Of a DNA stretch of 64,000 nucleotides, positions 19,238-27,726 are shown piece after piece. Numbering within the stretch: position 1 is the first letter of the stretch; every line of letters begins with the position of its first letter. The position numbers and the translations under genes were made by a program. The stretch is from Nocardia coubleae NBRC 108252. GTDB taxonomy: Bacteria > Actinomycetota > Actinomycetes > Mycobacteriales > Mycobacteriaceae. The stretch is from positions 119,457 to 183,456 of the forward strand of contig NZ_BDBD01000001.1 in assembly GCF_001612805.1 (NCBI RefSeq), in the 5' to 3' direction. The notes beneath the pieces are model-generated. The model did no database searches. It was given only the letters and a program-made list of their open reading frames with translations, and was not told where the DNA came from.

Positions 19238-20092
19238 TCAGTGACCGCCCGGTGCGGCGACCGCTCGTTCGGCGGCCCGGCTGGTCGCCTCCCACGCCGC
19301 CCAGGTGTCGAGCTTGGCGCGGGTGAGGTCGAAGGCCAAGTCGTACACCATGTTTCCGAGCAGCAGGCGCCGCGGCGGGTCGTCGGAGCCGACCAGTTCC
19401 AGCAGCGCCTCGGCGGCCAGCGCCGGTTCGCTGTCGATGGAACCCTCCGCCCACTGTGCCTCCAACTGGGCGCGCAGCGGGGCGTAGGCCTCGATCGGTT
19501 CGGTGTTGCGCATCGCGGTGTAGAGCTCGGTCCAGTAGCCACCGGGCTGCAGAATGCTCACCCGCACATCGAAATCGGCCGCCTCGAGCGCGAGTGCCTC
19601 ACTCATGCCCTCTAGCGCGAACTTGCTCGCGGCGTACATTCCCGACAGCGGGAATCCGGCCAGACCCCCGATGCTCGAGACCTGGACGATGTGGCCCGAG
19701 CGCTGCGCCCGCAGGTGCGGGAGGACGGCCTGGCTCACCCACAGGGCGCCGAAGAAGTTCACCTCGAACTGGGCGCGGGCCTCGTCCTCGGTGAATTCCT
19801 CGATCATGCCCATCGACAGGGTGCCCGCATTGTTCACCACGATGTCGAGGCGGCCGAAGTGCGCGACAGCTTCCTCGACGGCACCGATCACGGCGGCCCG
19901 GTCGGTGACGTCGAGGGTCAGGGGCAGTACCCGGCCCGGGTGGGCGGCGGCGAGTTCGTCGAGTGCGGCGCGGGTGCGGGCGGCGGCGACCACCCGGTCC
20001 CCTGCGGCGAGCGCGGCCTCGGCGAAGGCGCGGCCGAGACCACGGCTGGCGCCGGTGATGAACCAGGTGCGGGTAGATACGGCGGTGGTCAT
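19238..20092 (-). CDS. Short-chain dehydrogenase/reductase (classical SDR)
   Basis: 284 residues. TGASRGLG (residues 13-20) binds NADP(H); NNAG, the catalytic Ser in VSSIGG and YAASK follow in classical order, then the PGGYWTEL segment. Such classical oxidoreductases reduce carbonyls or oxidise alcohols of varied substrates. The gene is divergent from a molybdopterin oxidoreductase. Its upstream region contains a perfect palindrome at 20111-20127, 19 bp before the start codon, so expression is very probably repressed by a TetR-like protein that is not encoded next to it. Confidence 0.9.
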   Translation of the reverse strand: MTTAVSTRTWFITGASRGLGRAFAEAALAAGDRVVAAARTRAALDELAAAHPGRVLPLTLDVTDRAAVIGAVEEAVAHFGRLDIVVNNAGTLSMGMIEEFTEDEARAQFEVNFFGALWVSQAVLPHLRAQRSGHIVQVSSIGGLAGFPLSGMYAASKFALEGMSEALALEAADFDVRVSILQPGGYWTELYTAMRNTEPIEAYAPLRAQLEAQWAEGSIDSEPALAAEALLELVGSDDPPRRLLLGNMVYDLAFDLTRAKLDTWAAWEATSRAAERAVAAPGGH

Positions 20093-20110
20093 GTCACTCT
20101 CCTATCCAGA

Positions 20111-20127
20111 CGAGACGGTCCGTCTCG
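20111..20127. promoter_or_regulatory. Palindromic operator upstream of the SDR
   Basis: CGAGACGGTCCGTCTCG: perfect 7-bp arms around GTC, 19 bp upstream of the SDR start codon. A near copy lies at 20167-20183. Confidence 0.76.
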
Positions 20128-20166
20128 ACTCACGAGTTACACCATGCCAACAGTCGGCCACGCTGT

Positions 20167-20183
20167 CAAGACGCAACGTCTCG
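20167..20183. promoter_or_regulatory. Second copy of the same operator
   Basis: CAAGACGCAACGTCTCG has the same CRAGACG-N3-CGTCTCG form with one mismatch in the left arm. It is centred 56 bp from the first copy and lies nearer the molybdopterin oxidoreductase, so it may control that gene, or both genes by looping. Confidence 0.66.
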
Positions 20184-20302
20184 TCTCTTTAACCTTGGTG
20201 AGCGCCACGCGCTCTCCGAGATATCCGCCCGTAGTCGGATCTGCGGACCGCCCGAACCGGTTAGCGTGGAACCAGGCGGTTCTGCGGAAGGCGGGAAAAG
20301 CT

Positions 20303-22489
20303 GTGGACAGCAAGACGATCGCGCGCCAATGCACACTGTGCGAGGCACACTGCGGAATTCTGGTGACAGTGCGGGAGGACCGCGTCACCCGGATCGAAGG
20401 CAATCCCGACGACGTTCTCTCCCGGGGCTACATCTGCCCCAAGGCCACCGCCATGGGCGGCCTGCATCACGACCCCGACCGATTGCGCACCCCGATGCGA
20501 CGCACCGCCACCGGATTCGTCCCGGTGACCTGGGACGAGGCGTTCCGCGAGATCGGCACCAGACTGCGAGCCGTGCGCGCCACGCACGGCCCGAGCGCGA
20601 TCGCCATGTACATGGGTAACCCGGCAGCGCACAGTTCGTCGGTGCTCTACGGCGGGTTGTTGCGAGCGGCCCTGTTCACCCGCAACTTCTTCACCGCGTC
20701 CTCGATCGACCAGTTCCCGCAGGAATTCACCGCCTGGCGGATGTTCGGATCGAATGTGCTGATGCCGGTGGCCGATATCGATCGCACGCACCGACTGGTG
20801 GTCCTCGGGGCCAATCCGGCGGTGTCGAACGGCTCGATCACCACCATGCCCGGCGCCAAACAGCGCATCAAAGACGTCCGCAAACGGGGTGGGACGGTGG
20901 TGGTGATCGACCCGCGCCGCACTGAAACCGCCCGCCTGGCCGACGAACACATCGCCGTGCGGCCGGGCGGTGACGTCTATCTGCTGCTCGGCATGCTGCA
21001 CGTGCTGCTCACCGAGGGGTTGTGCGACGAACGCCGGGTGCGCGGGCAGTGCGTGGGTCTGGACGAACTCAGCGCCTTGGTCGCCGACACCACGCCGGAG
21101 CGGATGGCCGGTCCGGCCGGGGTCGAGGCCGACACCATCCGCAAGCTCGCCCGCGACCACGCGGCCGCGCCCTCGGCGGTGCTGTACGCGCGCATCGGTG
21201 TGTGTCAGCAGGTCACCGGCACCCTCACCCACTGGCTGGTGAACACGATCAATGCCGTCACCGGCAATCTCGACCGGCCCGGCGGTCAGATGTTCGCCAC
21301 GCCCGTCGTCGACGGCGCGCGGTACGCCAAGTACCTGCGGGTGGGCCACGGCGCGTGGACCGACCGCACCGGCGCCTACCGGTCCTTCCGCAGCGAATTG
21401 CCCGTCGCCGCCCTCGCGCACGACATCCTCGAACCAGGCGAGGACCGGATCCGGGCGATGATCACCTACGCGGGCAACCCGGTGCTCTCGACACCACAGG
21501 CGGGCAAGCTCGACGAAGCCCTCGCCGCCCTCGACTTCTTCGTCGCCGTCGACATGTACATCACCGAGACCACCCGGCACGCCGACTTCATCCTGCCGCC
21601 CGTCTCCGCGCTGGAACGCGAGGAGCTGAACCTGCTGTTCCCCATTTTCAGCGTGCGCAACAACGCCCGCTACGACGCGAAGGTGTTCGACCCACCCGCC
21701 GACGGCAAGGACGACTGGCAGATCCTGGCCCGCCTCGTCACCGAGGTGATCCCACTGCCCGCCCGCCGGTTCACCGGCCGGGTCCTCGACGCGGTCTTCG
21801 AACAGCTCAGCCCCCTGCGCTTGACCGCGGCCGCGGTGGCGGCAGGCCCCTACGGGGTCCTGCGGCGCGGCCGGAAAGGTTTGACACTCGGCAAGATTCG
21901 CGACACACCGGGCGGCATCGACCTCGGTCCGTTGCGCCCCCGCCTACCCGAACTGATCGGCACCCCCGACCGGGCGGTCCACCTGGCACCCGACGATTTC
22001 CTCACGGCGGTCCGCACAGTCCTCGACGAAACCGACTCCCCCACAACCGAATACGACCTGCAACTGATCGGCCGACGGCACCTGCGCAGCAACAACTCCT
22101 GGCTGCACAACATCGAGTCGATGGTCAAGGGCCGCGACCGCTGCACGGTCCTGATGCACCCCGACGATGCCGCCGCCCGCGGCCTCGCCGACGGCGACCA
22201 GGCCACCGTCGAGTCCCCGGTCGGCGCCATCGAGGTTCCGGTGGAGATCAGCACCGACATCCGGGCCGGTGTGGTGGCCGTGCCGCACGGATACGGCCAC
22301 CGCGAACCCGGCGTCGGCTGGCAGGTGGCCGCCGCGCTGCCGGGCGCCAATGTCAACCTGCTGCACGACCCGGCCCGCACCGACCCGCTCTCGGGCACGT
22401 CGGCGGTGAACAACACCTGGGTGCGGGTCGGCCGGGTCGAGAAGGCAGGCAGCGCAACCGGATCCGAGGTGGCCGTGGCGCCGCGGTGA
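20303..22489 (+). CDS. Molybdopterin (bis-MGD) oxidoreductase, formate-dehydrogenase/anaerobic-reductase type
   Basis: 728 residues from a GTG. An N-terminal 4Fe-4S site is complete: Cys10, Cys13, Cys17 and Cys45 (CTLCEAHC ... GYICPK). It is followed by the molybdopterin oxidoreductase core and, from about residue 600, the C-terminal molydopterin dinucleotide-binding domain with HRNNSW-like RRHLRSNNSWLHN and MHPDDAAARGLADGD. The family covers formate dehydrogenase, polysulfide/thiosulfate reductase and nitrate reductase; the substrate is not assigned. There is no Tat signal, so it is cytoplasmic. No FeS or membrane subunit lies nearby, so it probably uses a soluble partner. A hairpin overlaps the stop codon. 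Confidence 0.88.
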   Translation: MDSKTIARQCTLCEAHCGILVTVREDRVTRIEGNPDDVLSRGYICPKATAMGGLHHDPDRLRTPMRRTATGFVPVTWDEAFREIGTRLRAVRATHGPSAIAMYMGNPAAHSSSVLYGGLLRAALFTRNFFTASSIDQFPQEFTAWRMFGSNVLMPVADIDRTHRLVVLGANPAVSNGSITTMPGAKQRIKDVRKRGGTVVVIDPRRTETARLADEHIAVRPGGDVYLLLGMLHVLLTEGLCDERRVRGQCVGLDELSALVADTTPERMAGPAGVEADTIRKLARDHAAAPSAVLYARIGVCQQVTGTLTHWLVNTINAVTGNLDRPGGQMFATPVVDGARYAKYLRVGHGAWTDRTGAYRSFRSELPVAALAHDILEPGEDRIRAMITYAGNPVLSTPQAGKLDEALAALDFFVAVDMYITETTRHADFILPPVSALEREELNLLFPIFSVRNNARYDAKVFDPPADGKDDWQILARLVTEVIPLPARRFTGRVLDAVFEQLSPLRLTAAAVAAGPYGVLRRGRKGLTLGKIRDTPGGIDLGPLRPRLPELIGTPDRAVHLAPDDFLTAVRTVLDETDSPTTEYDLQLIGRRHLRSNNSWLHNIESMVKGRDRCTVLMHPDDAAARGLADGDQATVESPVGAIEVPVEISTDIRAGVVAVPHGYGHREPGVGWQVAAALPGANVNLLHDPARTDPLSGTSAVNNTWVRVGRVEKAGSATGSEVAVAPR

Positions 22490-22502
22490 AGTCACCGCGG
22501 CG
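22479..22502. terminator. Hairpin overlapping the stop codon, convergent genes
   Basis: CGCCGCGGTGA-AG-TCACCGCGGCG: 11-bp perfect arms, the left one containing the TGA stop of the molybdopterin oxidoreductase. It sits in the 19-bp gap before the convergent dehydratase gene ends and can stop transcription from both sides. Confidence 0.72.
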
Positions 22503-22508
22503 AGACGG

Positions 22509-23549
22509 TCAGCGGAAACGCAGGTCGGCGGTGGCCAGACCGAAGATCTTGCGACCGGCCGACTTGGCGACGACCGCGATCACCGCGGTGCGGGTGACCG
22601 GATCCAGGGACTTCACCCGGCCGGTGTACTCGACCTGTCCACCCTCGCGGCCGACGATCGTGTAGTTCGACAGGCGGACACCGTAGCGGGTCACCGCGCC
22701 CGGATCGCCCGACCAGGCGGACAGGAAGCCCGCACCGAGGCCCATGGTCACCATGCCGTGGGCGATGATGTCGGGCAACCCTGCCAGCTGGGCGATGCGC
22801 TCGTCCCAGTGGATCGGGTTGCTGTCGCCGGACACACCGGCGTAGTTCACCAGATCGCCGCGCGACAGGCGCGCGTCGCGCAGCGGCAGTTCGTCGCCGA
22901 CGCTGAGGTCCTCGAAGGCGAGCGTGGTGCTCGGCACCCGGGCGGCCCCGGCGGCGGACAGGTGGATGTCGCCCTCGGGGCGGCGCGGGGTCTCGACGTC
23001 GGACGCGGCGGCGTCCTTGTCCTGGCTGAAGACCTTCACCCCGTGCACCATCACGTTCTCCACCGCACGAGTGATCTCGGGGTCCACCCCGTCGTCACCG
23101 GTGATGCCGACGACCGTGGTGTGCATGATGTGCACGGTCTCGCCGGATTCGTCGGCGAAGGTGTTGGTGACGGTGATGAGGTCCTTGCCCGCGATGCGGC
23201 GCACCGAGGACAGTTCCACGTCCACGGTCAGGCGGTCACCGGCGACGATCGGCTTGTGCTGCTCGAAGACCTGCTCGGTCTGCACGAACATGTCGTAGCC
23301 GACGACCACCGATTCGAACAGGTGCCGGTTGGCCGCCATCGCGGGAATGGAGACGAACGTCAACGGGGCGACCAGACCCTGGTACCCGAGCGCGGCGGCC
23401 GCCTCGTCCTCCCAGTGCGCGGGATGGAAATCCTGCACCGCGCGGGCGTATTCGCGCACCTTCTCACGGCCGACCTCGTAGACGTCGTCCACCCGGTAGT
23501 AGTGCCCTACCTTCGACGCGATATCGGGGGCTTCGGCCACGGAAGTCAC
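22509..23549 (-). CDS. Fused (3R)-hydroxyacyl-ACP dehydratase, HadA/HadB-like (MaoC double hotdog)
   Basis: 346 residues made of two hotdog halves. The N-terminal half (residues ~15-165) resembles HadA: YEVGREKVREYARAVQDFHPAHW. The C-terminal half is the catalytic R-hydratase, with GDSNPIHWDE giving the Asp242/His247 pair of the hydratase-2 motif, then AHGMVTMGLGAGFLSAW. Such proteins dehydrate (3R)-hydroxyacyl-ACP in the FAS-II chain elongation that feeds mycolic acids. In mycobacteria the subunits are mostly separate; the fused form is common in related genera. It stands alone and converges on the molybdopterin enzyme. Confidence 0.87.
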   Translation of the reverse strand: MTSVAEAPDIASKVGHYYRVDDVYEVGREKVREYARAVQDFHPAHWEDEAAAALGYQGLVAPLTFVSIPAMAANRHLFESVVVGYDMFVQTEQVFEQHKPIVAGDRLTVDVELSSVRRIAGKDLITVTNTFADESGETVHIMHTTVVGITGDDGVDPEITRAVENVMVHGVKVFSQDKDAAASDVETPRRPEGDIHLSAAGAARVPSTTLAFEDLSVGDELPLRDARLSRGDLVNYAGVSGDSNPIHWDERIAQLAGLPDIIAHGMVTMGLGAGFLSAWSGDPGAVTRYGVRLSNYTIVGREGGQVEYTGRVKSLDPVTRTAVIAVVAKSAGRKIFGLATADLRFR

Positions 23550-23661
23550 TATGGATCACCTTCGTTCGGGGGACGGACTCCCGGCAGGGTAGCCGACGAG
23601 CCCGTCCACCGGGCGCACCATGGCACAGTTCACAATCACGCGACCTGTGCGATGGGCTCGA

Positions 23662-24162
23662 TCAGAACGAGGGGACGTCGCTCGTGGAGGCGTTGCCGCC
23701 GATCGAGGGCTGCAGGGTGATCTCCCACTCGGTGTCGGCGTCGAACACGTCGTCGAACTTCGAGAATTCCTGATCCCGGGTGAAGCCGAGTGCGGCCTGG
23801 TCCCAGTCGGTTCCGTACTTCATGTAGACGAAGTAGGAGCCGGCAATGCCGCTCAGCGTGGCGTTGGAGTTGCCCTGCACGTAGATCGTGGCCTGCGGCG
23901 ACTTCGGGTCGCTGCTGGTGACGACGATCGCGCAGTCGGAGGAATTGCCGTTGACGATCTTCAGCTCGCCCGACCCGTTGAGGCCGTTCTGCTGGACGAC
24001 GGCGCCGTTGTCGGCCCGGCGGTTCTGCAGCGGGGCGGCGACGGTGCTCGAGGTCGAGGTGGACCTCTGACCGGTCGGTGCGGACTTCGTGTCGTCCAGG
24101 CAGGCGCTCGTGGCGAGCGCGGTAGCAATGGCGATCACGGCGAACAGGCGGCGGTGAAGCAT
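23662..24162 (-). CDS. Hypothetical lipoprotein
   Basis: 166 residues. Signal peptide with lipobox ATSAC, lipidated at Cys21, then a Ser/Thr-rich linker (residues ~25-45) and a beta-rich domain of about 110 residues containing SSDCAIVV and the aromatic stretch YFVYMKYGTDWDQ. One further Cys is present in that domain. I do not recognise the family; it fits the small cell-envelope lipoproteins abundant in Nocardia. It lies upstream of the dehydratase on the same strand, 112 bp apart, and may be transcribed separately. Confidence 0.82.
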   Translation of the reverse strand: MLHRRLFAVIAIATALATSACLDDTKSAPTGQRSTSTSSTVAAPLQNRRADNGAVVQQNGLNGSGELKIVNGNSSDCAIVVTSSDPKSPQATIYVQGNSNATLSGIAGSYFVYMKYGTDWDQAALGFTRDQEFSKFDDVFDADTEWEITLQPSIGGNASTSDVPSF

Positions 24163-24310
24163 TCTTCCCCCGTACTCAGGACCGGAATTCGATACCGGTG
24201 TCGGCGCACAGTATTGCGCGAAATGCCGGAATTGTCAGATCGCCTGTCGGCGTTGCCGGTTCACTCCTGGGCATATGCGAGCAGGTCCTTACTTCCTCTA
24301 ACGTTGCGGG

Positions 24311-25027
24311 GTGCTAGGACATTCACACGCGACCAGTGGGGCGCTGGCCTGGGCGGGGACCGCCGCGGCGCTGCCGCTCACCGTCGCCGCCTTCCCCCTG
24401 TTCGACAGCGAGACAACACGATTCGGCGTCGCCGAGCTGATCATGGGTACCTTCCTCACCGCGGGCGCGGCCCTGCTGCCGGACGCGGATCACCCGAGCG
24501 GCACCATCTCGCACGTGCTCGGGCCGGTGTCACATCACCTGTGCCGCTTCATCTCCTGGGTGTCGGGCGGGCACCGGCACGGCACGCATTCGCTGTTGTT
24601 CGTCGCGGGCGCGGTGGGCGCCACCTGGGCCGGTGAGCACTGGCTCGGCAGGCCGTTCACCTTGAGCCTGGTGTTCTTCCTGCTCGCGCTGGCGGTGCGG
24701 TCGTTGCACCTGTGTCCGCCGGGCAAGAGTGTGCGCACGTACGGCACGGTGATCGTGCTGGCCAGCGCGGGCACCTTCGCGGTCGACCACTGGATCGTCG
24801 ACCGGCCCGCCTGGTTGCCGATCTGCGTCGGCCTCGGCTGCCTCGCGCACCTGCTCGGCGACTGCCTCACCGAGCGGGGCTGCCGGCTGCTGTGGCCGTT
24901 CCCGCTGCGCACCCGGGTGCCGCTGATCGACCGCACCGGCAACCGGGTGGAGACCTGGGTCATCTCACCGCTGTTCGTGCTCGGCACGATGGGCGCGCTC
25001 TGGTACGCAATCACCCAGCAGGGCTGA
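24311..25027 (+). CDS. Membrane-bound metal-dependent hydrolase, YdjM/DUF457-like
   Basis: 238 residues from a GTG. Family hallmarks: the N-terminal histidine motif LGHSHATSGAL (His4, His6), LLPDADHPSGTISH and GGHRHGTHSLL, all expected metal ligands placed between about five hydrophobic helices. The family is membrane-bound and metal-dependent by prediction; in E. coli YdjM belongs to the LexA regulon. No LexA box was noticed upstream here. A strong hairpin terminator follows the stop. Confidence 0.85.
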   Translation: MLGHSHATSGALAWAGTAAALPLTVAAFPLFDSETTRFGVAELIMGTFLTAGAALLPDADHPSGTISHVLGPVSHHLCRFISWVSGGHRHGTHSLLFVAGAVGATWAGEHWLGRPFTLSLVFFLLALAVRSLHLCPPGKSVRTYGTVIVLASAGTFAVDHWIVDRPAWLPICVGLGCLAHLLGDCLTERGCRLLWPFPLRTRVPLIDRTGNRVETWVISPLFVLGTMGALWYAITQQG

Positions 25028-25031
25028 CCGC

Positions 25032-25068
25032 GCAAGGACGGCGGAACCCCTCACCCCGCCGTCCTTGC
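25032..25068 (+). terminator. Rho-independent terminator
   Basis: A 13-bp perfect stem GCAAGGACGGCGG / CCGCCGTCCTTGC with an 11-base loop, followed by a T-rich run (GTTCTTTTCC), right after the hydrolase stop. Confidence 0.88.
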
Positions 25069-25236
25069 CCGTTCTTTTCCTCGGTGTTCCAGCGAGGCTT
25101 ATATATTTAGATGCGCATATCGCGCTGATCTAATGCCTTGTGCTGGAACACGGAACCCGACCGGTGAGTCCGGTCAGATCTCCCGAAGCATCCCCGAATC
25201 CGCCGCGTTTCAGTGCACAGTTGTACTCTCAAAAGC

Positions 25237-26493
25237 GTGACCGAGCAACTCCCCCAGTCCCAGGCCGAAGTCCAGGCGCTCGCCCGCCTGGCGGGCGACG
25301 AGTTCGTCGGTGCGGTCGACGGGATCGCGGCCATCCACCGCGCCATCAGCGATCGGGTGTTCACCGCCGTGCGCGCGGGCGTCGGGTCGGCCGCGGACCC
25401 GGTGAAGGTCGTGCACGACGCCATCACCGAGAGCGTGTACGCGGTCGTCGGCGGCACCGGCTACGTCGTCGGCGAGATGGCGAGCGCGGTGCAGGTACCC
25501 GGCCTGCCCGCGCCCTCGCGCACCGTCTGGGGCGCGGGCTTCCTCGCGGCCGTCCAGGGACTGATCGGCGACGCGCTCGAGGACGACGCACCGATCCTGG
25601 CCTCCCCCATGACCATTCGTGTCGACGGAGCCCCGGTCCCGGCCGAACAGCTGGCCGCGCACGTTCCCGTGCCGACCACGAAGCTCGTCGTCCTGCTGCA
25701 CGGGCTGGTCGAGACCGAACACGCCTGGCGTCTGGGCGGCAGGCCGACCTACGGCGAACGCCTCGAAGACGACCTCGGTTACACCCCGGTCTTCGTGCGC
25801 TACAACACCGGCCTGCACATCTCCGAGAACGCCGCGCAACTCGACGCCCTGTTGACCCGGCTGGTCGAGCAGTGGCCGCTCCCGGTCCACGAGATCTGCC
25901 TGATCGGGCACTCCATGGGCGGGCTCGTCGCGCGCAGCGCCTGCCACCGGGCCGAGCAGAGCGACGCCGTCTGGGCGCGTTCGGTGCGACAGGTGGTGTG
26001 CCTCGGCTCGCCGCATCTTGGCGCCCCGCTCGAACAGTTCGTGCACTACGCGGCCGCGGTGCTCGACCGGCTGCCCGAGACCCGCCCGCTGAGCACCCTG
26101 CTGCGCAGGCGAAGTGCGGGTATCCGCGATCTGCGCCAGGGCTCCCTCGTCGACGAGGACTGGCGCGACCGGGACGTCGACGCGCTGCGGGCCGAGGCGG
26201 TGCGCGAGGTACCGCTGCTGGCCGGTGCCGACCACTACTTCGTCACCGCGACCGTCACCCACAGTCCGAAGCATCCGCTCGGGATGGTGGTCGGTGACGG
26301 GATGGTGTTGCGTGGGAGCGGTTCCGGGGTCGGGCACAGCAGGCGCATCGGTTTCGACAGCGGCAACGGGTTGCATGTACCGGGCGCCAACCATTTCAGC
26401 CTGCTCAATCACGACGCCGTCTACACCGCACTGCACGGATGGTTGTCGGGGACGCCCCACCATCCGGTCCAGCTCGATACGCTGGGGTCATGA
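25237..26493 (+). CDS. Alpha/beta hydrolase, PGAP1-/lipase-like
   Basis: 418 residues from a GTG. An N-terminal helical region (residues ~1-95, DRVFTAVRAGVGSAADPV) precedes an alpha/beta hydrolase core: oxyanion motif VLLHGLVETEHAW, nucleophile elbow IGHSMGGLVAR, and a C-terminal GANHFSLLNHDAVY with the catalytic His. GSPHLGAPLEQF is typical of lipases and PGAP1-like acyl hydrolases. No signal peptide is visible, so it is probably cytoplasmic. An alternative GTG at 25213 would add eight residues. Its stop overlaps the start of the next gene (ATGA), so the two form an operon. Confidence 0.85.
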   Translation: MTEQLPQSQAEVQALARLAGDEFVGAVDGIAAIHRAISDRVFTAVRAGVGSAADPVKVVHDAITESVYAVVGGTGYVVGEMASAVQVPGLPAPSRTVWGAGFLAAVQGLIGDALEDDAPILASPMTIRVDGAPVPAEQLAAHVPVPTTKLVVLLHGLVETEHAWRLGGRPTYGERLEDDLGYTPVFVRYNTGLHISENAAQLDALLTRLVEQWPLPVHEICLIGHSMGGLVARSACHRAEQSDAVWARSVRQVVCLGSPHLGAPLEQFVHYAAAVLDRLPETRPLSTLLRRRSAGIRDLRQGSLVDEDWRDRDVDALRAEAVREVPLLAGADHYFVTATVTHSPKHPLGMVVGDGMVLRGSGSGVGHSRRIGFDSGNGLHVPGANHFSLLNHDAVYTALHGWLSGTPHHPVQLDTLGS

Positions 26494-27302
26494 CTCTCGA
26501 CCACGGCGATCCCGGCGACGCACCGGCCATTCCGCTGCCCACCGCTCCCCTGGCCAACGACGCGCGACCGTCCGCCGCCGAGGAGGCCAGAACGATTGCG
26601 GCCGCGTCCAATACGGGCACCCTGGCCAGCCTGACCGCCGACGGCGCGCCGTGGGCGTCGTTCATCACCTACGGGCTGCTCGACGGCGCTCCCGTGCTGA
26701 GCGTGTCGCACCTGGCCGAGCACGGACGCAATCTGGCCGCCGATCCGCGCGCCAGCATCGCGATCGTGACGCCGGACATGCCCGCCGATCCCCTGGCGGG
26801 CACGCGTATCACCCTGGCCGGTGTGGTGGAGCGGCCGACCGGCGCCGAGGCCGAGGCGGCCCGCGCCGCGCACCTGGCCGCGGTGCCCGCGGCCAAGTAC
26901 TACATCGACTACAGCGATTTCACGCTGTGGGTGCTGCGAGTGGAACGAGTGCGCTGGGTCGGCGGCTACGGCCGGATGGAGTCCGCGACTGCCGCGCAGT
27001 ACCTGGCCGCGCGACCGGACCCGATCATGCCGCAGGCGGCGCCCGGCATCGCCCACCTCAACGCCGACCACGCCGACGCCCTGCTCGCCATGGCCACCCA
27101 ACTCGGCGGCTTCCCCGATGCCACGGCCGCGAGCTGCGAACGGGCCGACCGCTACGGTCTCGAACTGCGGGTCGAGACACCGCGCGGAGTGGCCCGCACC
27201 CGCGTCGGCTATGCCGAACCGCTCACCGAGATCGGTCAGTTGCGAGCCGCGACAGTGGAGTTGACGCGCCGGGCGCGGGCGATGGCCGGTCAGGTCTCGT
27301 AA
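26490..27302 (+). CDS. HugZ-like pyridoxamine-oxidase-fold protein with DUF2470 domain
   Basis: 270 residues. The N-terminal split beta-barrel of the pyridoxamine 5'-phosphate oxidase fold shows DGAPWASFITYGLLDGAPVLSVS and LAADPRASIAIV; the C-terminal domain HLNADHADALLAMATQLGG is DUF2470. This two-domain layout is that of HugZ-type heme-utilisation proteins and their actinobacterial relatives, which bind heme or flavin. The ATG at 26490 overlaps the hydrolase stop; an earlier in-frame codon at 26439 lies inside the hydrolase and was rejected. The activity here is unproven. Confidence 0.85.
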   Translation: MTLDHGDPGDAPAIPLPTAPLANDARPSAAEEARTIAAASNTGTLASLTADGAPWASFITYGLLDGAPVLSVSHLAEHGRNLAADPRASIAIVTPDMPADPLAGTRITLAGVVERPTGAEAEAARAAHLAAVPAAKYYIDYSDFTLWVLRVERVRWVGGYGRMESATAAQYLAARPDPIMPQAAPGIAHLNADHADALLAMATQLGGFPDATAASCERADRYGLELRVETPRGVARTRVGYAEPLTEIGQLRAATVELTRRARAMAGQVS

Positions 27303-27306
27303 CCGG

Positions 27307-27657
27307 TCAGTTCCAGAGCACGGCGACCAGCACGTTGACGATGGCGAGTCCGCCCGCGGCATCGGTCATCCAGCCGACCTGCTTGCCGCGCTTGGCATCG
27401 GCCCGGCCGACTTCGGCGAACCCGGCCACCGCGATCGAGATGACGAGTTTCACCGCCAGTTTGGTCGTGTCGGGTTCCTTGTCCAGCGATTCGAGGCCGG
27501 AGGCGAGGCCCGCGAGGATCACGCCGGTGACGAGCTGGGCGCGGGCGCCCCACACCATCAGTTCCGAGACCACCGGGCGCGACGCGACATACCCACCGAC
27601 CACCGCGGCCATGCCGAGCAGATGGGTGACGACCACCAGGTCGTAAACGAATTCCAT
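27307..27657 (-). CDS. Small four-helix membrane protein, unknown function
   Basis: 116 residues with four hydrophobic segments (FVYDLVVVTHLLGMAAVVGGYV; AQLVTGVILAGLASG; LAVKLVISIAVAGFAEV; GGLAIVNVLVAVLW). Similar short integral membrane proteins are widespread in actinobacteria without a known role. The His in VVTHLLGMA of helix 1 is common in such proteins and could bind heme, but nothing here proves it. The ATG at 27657 is preferred over an upstream frame that crosses the hairpin at 27682-27713. It converges on the HugZ-like gene with a 4-bp gap. Confidence 0.8.
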   Translation of the reverse strand: MEFVYDLVVVTHLLGMAAVVGGYVASRPVVSELMVWGARAQLVTGVILAGLASGLESLDKEPDTTKLAVKLVISIAVAGFAEVGRADAKRGKQVGWMTDAAGGLAIVNVLVAVLWN

Positions 27658-27681
27658 GACTGCCGAGGGTAGTTCACACGA

Positions 27682-27713
27682 CAATGGCCGGCACCCGATG
27701 GCGCCGGCCATTG
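27682..27713 (-). terminator. Hairpin terminator after the HdeD-like gene
   Basis: An 11-bp perfect stem CAATGGCCGGC / GCCGGCCATTG with a 10-base loop lies just after the stop of the HdeD-like gene and before the next minus-strand gene. Confidence 0.72.
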
Positions 27714-27726
27714 CGGACGAATGTAG

